A stretch of DNA of 64,000 nt, taken from assembly GCA_030549335.1 (NCBI GenBank), contig JAUKPH010000022.1, forward strand, positions 1,054,001 through 1,118,000, read 5' to 3'. Below the pieces are notes generated by a model, which saw only the letters and a list, made by a program, of their open reading frames with translations, ran no database searches and was not told the DNA's origin. This document shows, piece by piece, positions 51,515-63,488 of this stretch. Within the stretch, counting starts at the first letter, position 1, and each line of letters begins with the position of its first letter. The DNA is from Pontederia crassipes. Lineage: Eukaryota; Streptophyta; Magnoliopsida; Commelinales; Pontederiaceae. A program made the position numbers and the translations under genes.

Positions 51515-52994
51515 AATAAGTATCTATAACTTATAGCTTTGAACCTTACCCTAATACTCTAATCACCAAGAGCGTTATCTTTGATTGTAACGGTTCAACT
51601 TCGGTTTGAAATAGAGTTGAAGTTCTAAAGATCTATCACCTCTTAGGGCACCCAAAGGTTGTAATAAGTATCTATAAATTATAGCTTTGAACCTTACACA
51701 AAGTCTCTAATGCCCAAGAGCGTTATCTTTGATTGTAACGGTTCAACTTCGGTTTGAAATAGAGTTAAAGTACTAAAGATCTATCACCTCTTAGGACACC
51801 CAAAGGTTGTAATAAGTATCTATAACTTATAGCTTTGAACCTTACTCTAAGACTCTAATCCCCAAGAGCGTTATCTTTGATTGTAACGGTTCAACTTCGG
51901 TTTGAAATAGAGTTAAAGTTCTAAAGATCTGTCACCTCTTAGGGCACCCAAAGGTTGTAATAAGTATCTATAACTTATAGCTTTTAACCTAACTCTAATA
52001 CTCTAATCCCCAAGAGCGTTATCTTTGATTCTAACGGTTCAACTTCGGTTTGAAATAGAGTTAAAGTTCTAAAGATCTATCACCTCTTAGGACACCCAAA
52101 GGTTGTAATAAATATCTATAACTTATAGCTTTGAACCTTACTCTAAGACTCTAATCCCCAAGAGCGTTATCTTTGATTGTAACGGTTCAACTTCGGTTTG
52201 AAATAGAGTTAAAGTTCTAAAGATCTATCACCTCTTAGGGCACCCAAAGGTTGTAATAAGTATCTATAACTTATAGCTTTGAACCTTACTCTAAGGCTCT
52301 AATCCCCAAGAGCGTTATCTTTGATTGTAACGGTTCAACTTCGATTTGAAATAGGGTTAAAGTTCTAAAGATCTATCACCTCCTAGGACAACCAAAGGTT
52401 GTAATAAGTGTCTATAACTTATAGCTTTGAACCTAACTCTAAGACTCTAATCCCCAAGATCGTTATCTTTGATTGTAACGGTTCAACTTCGGTTTGAAAT
52501 AGAGTTAAAGTTCTAAAGATCTATCACCTCTTAGGGCACCCAAAGGTTTTAATAAGTATCTATAACTTATAGCTTTGAACCTTACTCTAAGGCTCTAATC
52601 CCCAAGAGCGTTATCTTTGATTGTAACGGTTCAACTTCGGTTTGAAATAGAGTTAAAGTTCTAAAGATCTATCACCTCTTAGGACACCCAAAGGTTGTAA
52701 TAAATATCTATAACTTATACCTTTGAACCTTACTCTAAGACTCTAATCCCCAAGAGCGTTATCTTTGATTGTAACGGTTCAACTTCGGTTTGAAATAGAG
52801 TTAAAGTTCTAAAGATCTATCACCTCTTAGGGCACCCAAAGGTTGTAATAAGTATCTATAACTTATAGCTTTGAACCTTACTCTAAGGCTCTAATCCTCA
52901 AGAGCGTTATCTTTGATTGTGACGGTTCAACTTCGGTTTGAAATAGAGTTAAAGTTCTAAAGATCTATCACCTCTTAGGGCACCCAAAGGTTGT
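51071..52994 (+). repeat. 13-monomer HOR, exactly 1,924 bp, copy 2 of 3
   Basis: Same phase and length as its neighbours, but monomers from about 51515 to 52100 are unusually divergent (see 51663). Outside that patch it follows copies 1 and 3. TTTCAAATAG at its start is shared with copy 3 and with 42099. Confidence 0.92.
51663..51810 (+). repeat. Divergent monomer with private variants
   Basis: It reads TTACACAAAGTCTC, AATGCCCAAG and AAAGTACTAAAG, none of which I find elsewhere. Neighbours add GTTGAAG (before), GATCTGTCACC and CTTTTAACCTAAC (after). It lies in a 13-mer otherwise nearly identical to its neighbours, so it is a little-homogenised monomer, or one imported from elsewhere in the array. 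Confidence 0.85.
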
Positions 52995-54918
52995 AATAAG
53001 TATCTATAACTTATAGCTTTGAACCTTACTCTAATACTCTAATCCCCAAGAGCGTTATCTTTGATTGTAACGGTTCAACTTCGGTTTCAAATAGAGTTAA
53101 AGTTCTAAAGATCTATCACCTCTTGGGGCACCGAAAGGTTGTAATAAGTATCTATAATTTATAGCTTTGAACCTTACTCTTAGACTCTAATCCCCAAGAG
53201 CGTTATCTTTGATTGTAACGGTTCAACTTCGGTTTGAAATAGAGTTAAAGTTCTAAAGATCTATTACCTCTTAGGGCACCCAAAGGTTGTAATAAGAATC
53301 TACAACTTATAGCTTTGAACCTTACTCTAAGACTCTAATCCCCAAGAGCGTTATCTTTGATTGTAACGGTTCAACTTCGGTTTGAAATAGAGTTAAAGTT
53401 CTAAAGATCTATCACCTCTTAGGGCACCCAAAGGTTGTAATAAGTATCTATAACTTATAGCTTTGAACCTTACCCTAATACTCTAATCACCAAGAGCGTT
53501 ATCTTTGATTGTAACGGTTCTACTTCGGTTTGAAATAGAGTTAAAGTTCTAAAGATCTATCACATCTTAGGGCACCCAGAGGTTGTAATAAGTATCTATA
53601 ACTTATAGCTTTGAACCTTACTCTAATACTCTAATCACCAAGAGCGTTATCTTTGATTGTAATGGTTCTACTTCGGTTTGGAATAGAGTTAAAGTTCTAA
53701 AGATCTATCACCTCCTAGGACAACCAAAGGTTGTAATAAGTGTCTATAACTTATAGCTTTGAACCTAACTCTAGGACTCTAATCCCCAAGAGCGTTATCT
53801 TTGATTGTAACGGTTCAACTTCGGTTTGAAATAGAGTTAAAGTTCTAAAGATCTATCACCTCTTAGGGCACCCAAAGGTTGTAATAAGTATCTATAAATT
53901 ATAGCTTTGAACCTTACTCTAATACTCTAATCCCCAAGAGCGTTATCTTTGATTGTAACGGTTCAACTTCGGTTTGAAATAGAGTTAAAGTTCTAAAGAT
54001 CTATCACCGCTTAGGACACCCAAAGGTTGTAATAAATATTTATAACTTATAGCTTTGAACCTTACTCTAAGACTCTAATCCCCAAGAGCGTTATCTTTGA
54101 TTGTAACGGTTCAACTTCGGTTTGAAATAGAGTTAAAGTTCTAAAGATCTATCACCTCTTAGGGCACCCAAAGGTTGTAATAAGTATCTATAACTTATAG
54201 CTTTGAACCTTACTCTAAGGCTCTAATCCCCAAGAGCGTTATCTTTGATTGTAACGGTTCAACTTCGATTTGAAATAGGGTTAAAGTTCTAAAGATCTAT
54301 CACCTCCTAGGACAACCAAAGGTTGTAATAAGTGTCTATAACTTATAGCTTTGAACCTAACTCTAAGACTCTAATCCCCAAGATCGTTATCTTTGATTGT
54401 AACGGTTCAACTTCGGTTTGAAATAGAGTTAAAGTTCTAAAGATCTATCACCTCTTAGGGCACCCAAAGGTTTTAATAAGTATCTATAACTTATAGCTTT
54501 GAACCTTACTCTAAGGCTCTAATCCCCAAGAGCGTTATCTGTGATTGTAACGGTTCAACTTCGGTTTGAAATAGAGTTAAAGTTCTAAAGATCTATCACC
54601 TCTTAGGACACCCAAAGGTTGTAATAAATATCTATAACTTATACCTTTGAACCTTACTCTAAGACTCTAATCCCCAAGAGCGTTATCTTTGATTGTAACG
54701 GTTCAACTTCGGTTTGAAATAGAGTTAAAGTTCTAAAGATCTATCACCTCTTAGGGCACCCAAAGGTTGTAATAAGTATCTATAACTTATAGCTTTGAAC
54801 CTTACTCTAAGGCTCTAATCCTCAAGAGCGTTATCTTTGATTGTGACGGTTCAACTTCGGTTTGAAATAGAGTTAAAGTTCTAAAGATCTATCACCTCTT
54901 AGGGCACCCAAAGGTTGT
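52995..54918 (+). repeat. 13-monomer HOR, exactly 1,924 bp, copy 3 of 3
   Basis: Carries CACCCAGAGG (53577) and CACCGCTTAGG like 42099-44012, and TTTGGAATAG. Small private changes are ACTCTTAGACTC at about 53176, ATATTTATAAC at about 54037 and ATCTGTGATTG at about 54538. Confidence 0.92.
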
Positions 54919-55947
54919 AATAAGTATCTATAACTTATAGCTTTGAACCTTACTCTAAGGCTCTAATCCCCAAGAGCGTTATCTTTGATTGTAACGGTTC
55001 AACTTCGATTTGAAATAGAGTTGAAATTCTAAAGATCTATCACCTCTTAGGGCACCCAAAGGTTGTAATAATAACTTATAGCTTTGAACCTTACTCTAAG
55101 GCTCTAATCCCCAAGAGCGTTATCTTTGATTGTAACGGTTCAACTTCGGTTTGAAATAGAGTTAAAGTTCTAAAGATCTATCACCTCGTAGGACACCCAA
55201 AGGTTGTAATAAATATCTTTAACTTATAGCTTTGAACCTTACTCTAAGACTCTAATCCCCAAGAGCGTTATCTTTGATTGTAACGGTTCAACTTCGGTTT
55301 GAAATAGAGTTAAAGTTCTAAAGATCTATCACCTCTTAGGGCACCCAAAGGTTGTAATAAGTATCTATAACTTATAGCTTTGAACCTTACTCTAAGGCTC
55401 TAATCCCCAAGAGCGTTATCTTTGATTGTAACGGTTCAACTTCGATTTGAAATAGAGTTAAAGTTCTAAAGATCTATCACCTCTTAGGGCACCTAAAGGT
55501 TGTAATTAGTATCTATAACTTATAGCTTTGAACCTTACTCTAAGGCTCCAATCCCTAAGTGCGTTATCTTTGATTGTAACGGTTCAACTTCGGTTTGAAA
55601 TAGAGTTAAAGTTCTAAAGATCTATAACATCCTAGGACACCCAAAGGTTGTAATAAGTGTCGATAACTTATAGCTTTGAACCTAACTCTTAGACTCTAAT
55701 CCCCAAGATCGTTATCTTTGATTGTAAAGGTTCAACTTCGGTTTGAAATAGAGTTAAAGTTCTAAAGATCTATCACCTCTTAGGGCACCCAAAGGTTGTA
55801 ATAAGTATCTATAACTTATAGCTTTGAACCTTACTCTAAGGCTCTAATCCCCAAGAGCGTTATCTTTGATTGTAACGGTTCAACTTCGGTTTGAAATAGA
55901 GTTAAAGTTCTAAAGATCTATCACCTCTTAGGACACCCAAAGGTTGT

Positions 55948-56983
55948 AATAAATATCTATAACTTATAGCTTTGAACCTTACTCTAAGACTCTAATCCCC
56001 AAGAGCGTTATCTTTGATTGTAACGGTTCAACTTCGGTTTGAAATAGATTTAAAGTTCTAAAGATCTATCACCTCTTAGGGCACCCAAAGGTTGTAATAA
56101 GTATCTATAACTTATAGCTTTGAACCTTACTCTAAGGCTCTAATCCCCAAGAGCGTTATCTTTGATTGTGACGGTTCAACTTCGATTTGAAATAGAGTTA
56201 ATGTTCTAAAGATCTATCACCTCTTAGGGCACCCAAAGGTTGTAATAAGTATCTATAACTTATAGCTTTGAACCTTACTCTAATACTCTAATCCCCAAGA
56301 GCGTTATCTTTGATTGTAACGGTTCAACTTCGGTTTGAAATAGAGTTAAAGTTCTAAAGATCTATCACCTCTTAGGGCACCGAAAGGTTGTAATAAGTAT
56401 CTATAATTTATAGCTTTGAACCTTACTCTAAGACTCTAATCCCCAAGAGCGTTATCTTTGATTGTAACGGTTCAACTTCGGTTTGAAATAGAGTTAAAGT
56501 TCTAAAGATCTATTACCTCTTAGGGCACCCAAAGGTTGTAATAAGTATCTACAACTTATAGCTTTGAACCTTACTCAAAGACTCTAATCCCCAAGAGCGT
56601 TATCTTTGATTGTAACGGTTCAATTTCGGTTTGAAATAGAGTTAAAGTTCTAAAGATCTATCACATCTTAGGGCACCCAAAGGTTGTAATAAGTATCTAT
56701 AACTTATAGCTTTGAACCTTACTCTAATACTCTAATCCCCAAGAGCGTTATCTTTGATTGTAACGATTCTACTTCGGTTTGAAATAGAGTTAAAGTTCTA
56801 AAGATCTATCACCTCCTAGGACAACCAAAGGTTGTAATAAGTGTCTATAACTTATAGCTTTGAACCTAACTCTAGGACTCTAATCCCCAAGAGCGTTATC
56901 TTTGATTGTAACGGTTCAACTTCGGTTTGAAATAGAGTTAAAGTTCTAAAGATCTATCACCTTTTAGGGCACCCAAAGGTTGT
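55948..56983 (+). repeat. 7-monomer HOR (1,036 bp), copy 1
   Basis: Exactly 7 x 148 bp, repeated at 56984-58019. AATAGATTTAAAG at 56047 and 57083, ACTCAAAG at 56573 and 57609, and ACCTTTTAGG at about 56960 and 57996 pair at 1,036 bp. The corresponding part near 62.6 kb has no such doubling, so this expansion is local. Confidence 0.9.
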
Positions 56984-58019
56984 AATAAATATCTATAACT
57001 TATAGCTTTGAACCTTACTCTAAGACTCTAATCCCCAAGAGCGTTATCTTTGATTGTAACGGTTCAACTTCGGTTTGAAATAGATTTAAAGTTCTAAAGA
57101 TCTATCACCTCTTAGGGCACCCAAAGGTTGTAATAAGTATCTATAACTTATAGCTTTGAACCTTACTCTAAGGCTCTAATCCCCAAGAGCGTTATCTTTG
57201 ATTGTGACGGTTCAACTTCGATTTGAAATAGAGTTAATGTTCTAAAGATCTATCACCTCTTAGAGCACCCAAAGGTTGTAATAAGTATCTATAACTTATA
57301 GCTTTGAACCTTACTCTAATACTCTAATCCCCAAGAGCATTATCTTTGATTGTAACGGTTCAACTTCGGTTTGAAATAGAGTTAAAGTTCTAAAGATCTA
57401 TCACCTCTTAGGGCACCGAAAGGTTGTAATAAGTATCTATAATTTATAGCTTTGAACCTTACTCTAAGACTCTAATCCCCAAGAGCGTTATCTTTGATTG
57501 TAACGGTTCAACTTCGGTTTGAAATAGAGTTAAAGTTCTAAAGATCTATTACCTCTTAGGGCACCCAAAGGTTGTAATAAGTATCTACAACTTATAGCTT
57601 TGAACCTTACTCAAAGACTCTAATCCCCAAGAGCGTTATCTTTGATTGTAACGGTTCAATTTCGGTTTGAAATAGAGTTAATGTTCTAAAGATCTATCAC
57701 ATCTTAGGGCACCCAAAGGTTGTAATAAGTATCTATAACTTATAGCTTTGAACCTTACTCTAATACTCTAATCACCAAGAGCGTTATCTTTGATTGTAAT
57801 GGTTCTACTTCGGTTTGAAATAGAGTTAAAGTTCTAAAGATCTATCACCTCCTAGGACAACCAAAGGTTGTAATAAGTGTCTATAACTTATAGCTTTGAA
57901 CCTAACTCTAGGACTCTAATCCCCAAGAGCGTTATCTTTGATTGTAACGGTTCAACTTCGGTTTGAAATAGAGTTAAAGTTCTAAAGATCTATCACCTTT
58001 TAGGGCACCCAAAGGTTGT
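56984..58019 (+). repeat. 7-monomer HOR (1,036 bp), copy 2
   Basis: Differs from copy 1 at a few bases: TTAGAGCACC at about 57261, GAGCATTATC at about 57337, TTAATGTTC at about 57679, and ATCACC with AATGGTTC where copy 1 has ATCCCC with AACGATTC. Confidence 0.9.
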
Positions 58020-59647
58020 AATAAGTATCTATAAATTATAGCTTTGAACCTTACTCTAATACTCTAATCCCCAAGAGCGTTATCTTTGATTGTAATGGTT
58101 CAACTTCGGTTTGAAATAGAGTTAAAGTTCTAAAGATCTATCACCTCTTAGGACACCCAAAGGTTGTAATAAATATCTATAACTTATAGCTTTGAACCTT
58201 ACTCTAAGACTCTAATCCCCAAGAGCGTTATCTTTGATTGTAACGGTTCAACTTCGGTTTGAAATAGAGTTAAAGTTCTAAAGATCTATCACCTCTTAGG
58301 GCACCCAAAGGTTGTAATAAGTATCTATAACTTATAGCTTTGAACCTTACTCTAAGGCTCTAATCCCCAAGAGCGTTATCTTTGATTGTAACGGTTCAAC
58401 TTCGATTTGAAATAGGGTTAAAGTTCTAAAGATCTATCACCTCCTAGGACAACCAAAGGTTGTAATAAGTGTCTATAACTTATAGCTTTGAACCTAACTC
58501 TAAGACTCTAATCCCCAAGATCGTTATCTTTGATTGTAACGGTTCAACTTCGGTTTGAAATAGAGTTAAAGTTCTAAAGATCTATCACCTCTTAGGGCAC
58601 CCAAAGGTTGTAATAAGTATCTATAACTTATAGCTTTGAACCTTACTCTAAGGCTCTAATCCCCAAGAGCGTTATCTTTGATTGTAACGGTTCAACTTCG
58701 ATTTGAAATAGAGTTAAAGTTCTAAAGATCTGTCACCTCTTAGGGCACCCAAAGGTTGTAATAAGTATCTATAACTTATAGCTTTGAACCTTACTCTAAG
58801 GCTCTAATCCCCAATAGCGTTATCTTTGATTGTAACGGTTCAACTTCGGTTTGAAATAGAGTTAAAGTTCTAAAGATCTATCACATCTTAGGGCACCCAA
58901 AGGTTGTAATAAGTATCTATAACTTATAGCTTTGAACCTTACTCTAATACTCTAATCCCCAAGAGCGTTATCTTTGATTGTAACGATTCTACTTCGGTTT
59001 GAAATAGAGTTAAAGTTCTAAAGATCTATCACCTCCTGGGACACCCAAAGGTTGTAATAAGTGTCTATAACTTATAGCTTTGAACCTAACTCTAGGACTC
59101 TAATCCCCAAGAGCGTTATCTTTGATTGTAACGGTTCAACTTCTGTTTGAAATAGAGTTAAAGTTCTAAAGATCTATCACCTCTTAGGGCACCCAAAGGT
59201 TGTAATAAGTATCTATAAATTATAGCTTTGAACCTTACTCTAAGACTCTAATCCCCAAGAGCGTTATCTTTGATTGTAACGGTTCAACTTCGGTTTGAAA
59301 TAGAGTTAAAGTTCTAAAGATCTATCACCTCTTAGGGCACCCAAAGGTTGTAATAAGTATCTATAAATTATAGCTTTGAACCTTACTCTAATACTCTAAT
59401 CCCCAAGAGCGTTATCTTTGATTGTAATGGTTCAACTTCGGATTGAAATAGAGTTAAAGTTCTAAAGATCTATCACCTCTTAGGACACCCAAAGGTTGTA
59501 ATAAATATCTATAACTTATAGCTTTGAACCTTACTCTAAGACTCTAATCCCCAAGAGCGTTATCTTTGATTGTAACGGTTCAACTTCGGTTTGAAATAGA
59601 GTTAAAGTTCTAAAGATCTATCACCTCTTAGGGCACCCAAAGGTTGT
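58020..59647 (+). repeat. Mixed 11-monomer segment
   Basis: Contains monomers of several classes without a clear single parent in the window. TAACGATTCTAC at about 58981 matches 56761, 15 monomers upstream. CCTCCTGGGACACCC at about 59031 is a unique form of the CCTAGG class, and CGGATTGAAAT at about 59449 is private. Confidence 0.65.
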
Positions 59648-61127
59648 AATAAGTATCTATAACTTATAGCTTTGAACCTTACCCTAATACTCTAATCACC
59701 AAGAGCGTTATCTTTGATTGTAACGGTTCTACTTCGGTTTGAAATAGAGTTAAAGTTCTAAAGATCTATCACATCTTAGGGCACCCAAAGGTTGTAATAA
59801 GTATCTATAACTTATAGCTTTGAACCTTACTCTAATACTCTAATCACCAAGAGCGTTATCTTTGATTGTAATGGTTCTACTTCGGTTTGAAATAGAGTTA
59901 AAGTTCTAAAGATCTATCACCTCCTAGGACAACCAAAGGTTGTAATAAGTGTCTATAACTTATAGCTTTGAACCTAACTCTAGGACTCTAATCCCCAAGA
60001 GCGTTATCTTTGATTGTAACGGTTCAACTTCGGTTTGAAATAGAGTTAAAGTTCTAAAGATCTATCACCTCTTAGGGCACCCAAAGGTTGTAATAAGTAT
60101 CTATAAATTATAGCTTTGAACCTTACTCTAATACTCTAATCCCCAAGAGCGTTATCTTTGATTCTAACGGTTCAACTTCGGTTTGAAATAGAGTTAAAGT
60201 TCTAAAGATCTATCACCTCTTAGGACACCCAAAGGTTGTAATAAATATCTATAACTTATAGCTTTGAACCTTACTCTAAGACTCTAATCCCCAAGAGCGT
60301 TATCTTTGATTGTAACGGTTCAACTTCGGTTTGAAATAGAGTTAAAGTTCTAAAGATCTATCACCTCTTAGGGCACCCAAAGGTTGTAATAAGTATCTAT
60401 AACTTATAGCTTTGAACCTTACTCTAAGGCTCTAATCCCCAAGAGCGTTATCTTTGATTGTAACGGTTCAACTTCGATTTGAAATAGGGTTAAAGTTCTA
60501 AAGATCTATCACCTCCTAGGACAACCAAAGGTTGTAATAAGTGTCTATAACTTATAGCTTTGAACCTAACTCTAAGACTCTAATCCCCAAGATCGTTATC
60601 TTTGATTGTAACGGTTCAACTTCGGTTTGAAATAGAGTTAAAGTTCTAAAGATCTATCACCTCTTAGGGCACCCAAAGGTTTTAATAAGTATCTATAACT
60701 TATAGCTTTGAACCTTACTCTAAGGCTCTAATCCCCAAGAGCGTTATCTTTGATTGTAACGGTTCAACTTCGGTTTGAAATAGAGTTAAAGTTCTAAAGA
60801 TCTATCACCTCTTAGGACACCCAAAGGTTGTAATAAATATCTATAACTTATACCTTTGAACCTTACTCTAAGACTCTAATCCCCAAGAGCGTTATCTTTG
60901 ATTGTAACGGTTCAACTTCGGTTTGAAATAGAGTTAAAGTTCTAAAGATCTATCACCTCTTAGGGCACCCAAAGGTTGTAATAAGTATCTATAACTTATA
61001 GCTTTGAACCTTACTCTAAGGCTCTAATCCTCAAGAGCGTTATCTTTGATTGTGACGGTTCAACTTCGGTTTGAAATAGAGTTAAAGTTCTAAAGATCTA
61101 TCACCTCTTAGGGCACCCAAAGGTTGT
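59648..61127 (+). repeat. 10 monomers copied from the 13-mer cluster
   Basis: 1,480 bp matching 49591-51070 at 10,057 bp. Markers: TGATTCTAAC at 60159 (50102), GGTTTTAAT at 60679 (50622) and CTCAAGAG at 61030 (50973). TGATTCTAAC and the absence of CAGAGG make it closer to the first 13-mer of the 49147-54918 cluster than to the third. Confidence 0.85.
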
Positions 61128-61571
61128 AATAAGTATCTATAACTTATAGCTTTGAACCTTACTCTAAGGCTCTAATCCCCAAGAGCGTTATCTTTGATTG
61201 TAACGGTTCAACTTCGGTTTGAAATAGAGTTAAAGTTCTAAAGATCTATCACCTCTTAGGACACCCAAAGGTTGTAATAAATATCTATAACTTATAGCTT
61301 TGAACCTTACTCTAACACTCTAATCTCCAAGAGCGTTATCTTTGATTGTAACGGTTCAACTTCGGTTTGAAATAGAGTTAAAGTTCTAAAGATCTATCAC
61401 CTCTTAGGACACCCAAAGGTTGTAATAAATATCTATAACTTATAGCATTGAACCTTACTCTAAGACTCTAATCCCCAAGAGCGTTATCTTTGATTGTAAC
61501 GGTTCAACTTCGGTTTGAAATAGAGTTAAAGTTCTAAAGATCTATCACCTCTTAGGGCACCCAAAGGTTGT
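61128..61571 (+). repeat. Three-monomer insertion relative to 54919
   Basis: Between the copied 13-mer part and the AATAATAAC region there are 444 bp more here than at 54821-55067. They include AACACTCTAATCTCC and GCATTG monomers that otherwise stand together at 44013-44308. Either this is the ancestral order or it was gained by exchange with that locus. Confidence 0.75.
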
Positions 61572-62008
61572 AATAAGTATCTATAACTTATAGCTTTGAA
61601 CCTTACTCTAAGGCTCTAATCCCCAAGAGCGTTATCTTTGATTGTAACGGTTCAACTTCGATTTGAAATAGAGTTGAAGTTCTAAAGATCTATCACCTCT
61701 TAGGGCACCCAAAGGTTGTAATAATAACTTATAGCTTTGAACCTTACTCTAAGGCTCTAATCCCCAAGTGCGTTATCTTTGATTGTAACGGTTCAACTTC
61801 GGTTTGAAATAGAGTTAAAGTTCTAAAGATCTATCACCTCTTAGGACACCCAAAGGTTGTAATAAATATCTTTAACTTATAGCTTTGAACCTTACTCTAA
61901 GACTCTAATCCCCAAGAGCGTTATCTTTGATTGTAACGGTTCAACTTCGGTTTGAAATAGAGTTAAAGTTCTAAAGATCTATCACCTCTTAGGGCACCCA
62001 AAGGTTGT

Positions 62009-63488
62009 AATAAGTATCTATAACTTATAGCTTTGAACCTTACTCTAAGGCTCTAATCCCCAAGAGCGTTATCTTTGATTGTAACGGTTCAACTTCGATT
62101 TGAAATAGAGTTAAAGTTCTAAAGATCTATCACCTCTTAGGGCACCTAAAGGTTGTAATTAGTATCTATAACTTATAGCTTTGAACCTTACTCTAAGGTT
62201 CTAATCCCTAAGTGCGTTATCTTTGATTGTAACGGTTCAACTTCGGTTTGAAATAGAGTTAAAGTTCTAAAGATCTATAACATCCTAGGACACCCAAAGG
62301 TTGTAATAAGTGTCGATAACTTATAGCTTTGAACCTAACTCTTAGACTCTAATCCCCAAGATCGTTATCTTTGATTGTAACGGTTCAACTTCGGTTTGAA
62401 ATAGAGTTAAAGGTCTAAAGATCTATCACCTCTTAGGGCACCCAAAGGTTGTAATAAGTATCTATAACTTATAGCTTTGAACCTTACTCTAAGGCTCTAA
62501 TCCCCAAGAGCGTTATCTTTGATTGTAACGGTTCAACTTCGGTTTGAAATAGAGTTAAAGTTCTAAAGATCTATCACCTCTTAGGACACCCAAAGGTTGT
62601 AATAAATATCTATAACTTATAGCTTTGAACCTTACTCTAAGACTCTAATCCCCAAGAGCGTTATCTTTGATTGTAACGGTTCAACTTCGGTTTGAAATAG
62701 ATTTAAAGTTCTAAAGATCTATCACCTCTTAGGGCACCCAAAGGTTGTAATAAGTATCTATAACTTATAGCTTTGAACCTTACTCTAAGGCTCTAATCCC
62801 CAAGAGCGTTATCTTTGATTGTGACGGTTCAACTTCGATTTGAAATAGAGTTAATGTTCTAAAGATCTATCACCTCTTAGGGCACCCAAAGGTTGTAATA
62901 AGTATCTATAACTTATAGCTTTGAACCTTACTCTAATACTCTAATCCCCAAGAGCGTTATCTTTGATTGTAACAGTTCAACTTCGGTTTGAAATAGAGTT
63001 AAAGTTCTAAAGATCTATCACCTCTTAGGGCACCGAAAGGTTGTAATAAGTATCTATAATTTATAGCTTTGAACCTTACTCTAAGACTCTAATCCCCAAG
63101 AGCGTTATCTTTGATTGTAACGGTTCAACTTCGGTTTGAAATAGAGTTAAAGTTCTAAAGATCTATTACCTCTTAGGGCACCCAAAGGTTGTAATAAGTA
63201 TCTACAACTTATAGCTTTGAACCTTACTCAAAGACTCTAATCCCCAAGAGCGTTATCTTTGATTGTAACGGTTCAATTTCGGTTTGAAATAGAGTTAAAG
63301 TTCTAAAGATCTATCACATCTTAGGGCACACAAAGGTTGTAATAAGTATCTATAACTTATAGCTTTGAACCTTACTCTAATACTCTAATCACCAAGAGCG
63401 TTATCTTTGATTGTAACGGTTCAACTTCGGTTTGAAATAGAGTTAAAGTTCTAAAGATCTATCACCTCTTAGGGCACCCAAAGATTGT
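62009..63488 (+). repeat. 10-monomer HOR (1,480 bp), copy 1
   Basis: Exactly 10 x 148 bp, followed by a second copy that leaves the window. CTTAGACTC at 62341 and 63821, CACCTAAAGG at about 62144 and 63624, and CCTAAGTGCG at about 62206 and 63686 are 1,480 bp apart. Private to copy 1: AAGGTTCTAATCCC, TTAAAGGTCTAAAG, AACAGTTC and CACACAAAGG. Confidence 0.88.

Larger units (their letters stand above)
54919..61571 (+). repeat. 45-monomer offset unit (6,653 bp)
   Basis: 54919 onward and 61572 onward match at 6,653 bp (45 x 148 minus 7): AATAATAAC at 55067 and 61720, CTTAGACTC at 55688 and 62341, AATAGATTTAAAG at 56047 and 62700. The match extends to roughly 56.7 kb against 63.4 kb. The remainder of the 45-mer consists of other sub-blocks listed separately. 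Confidence 0.87.
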
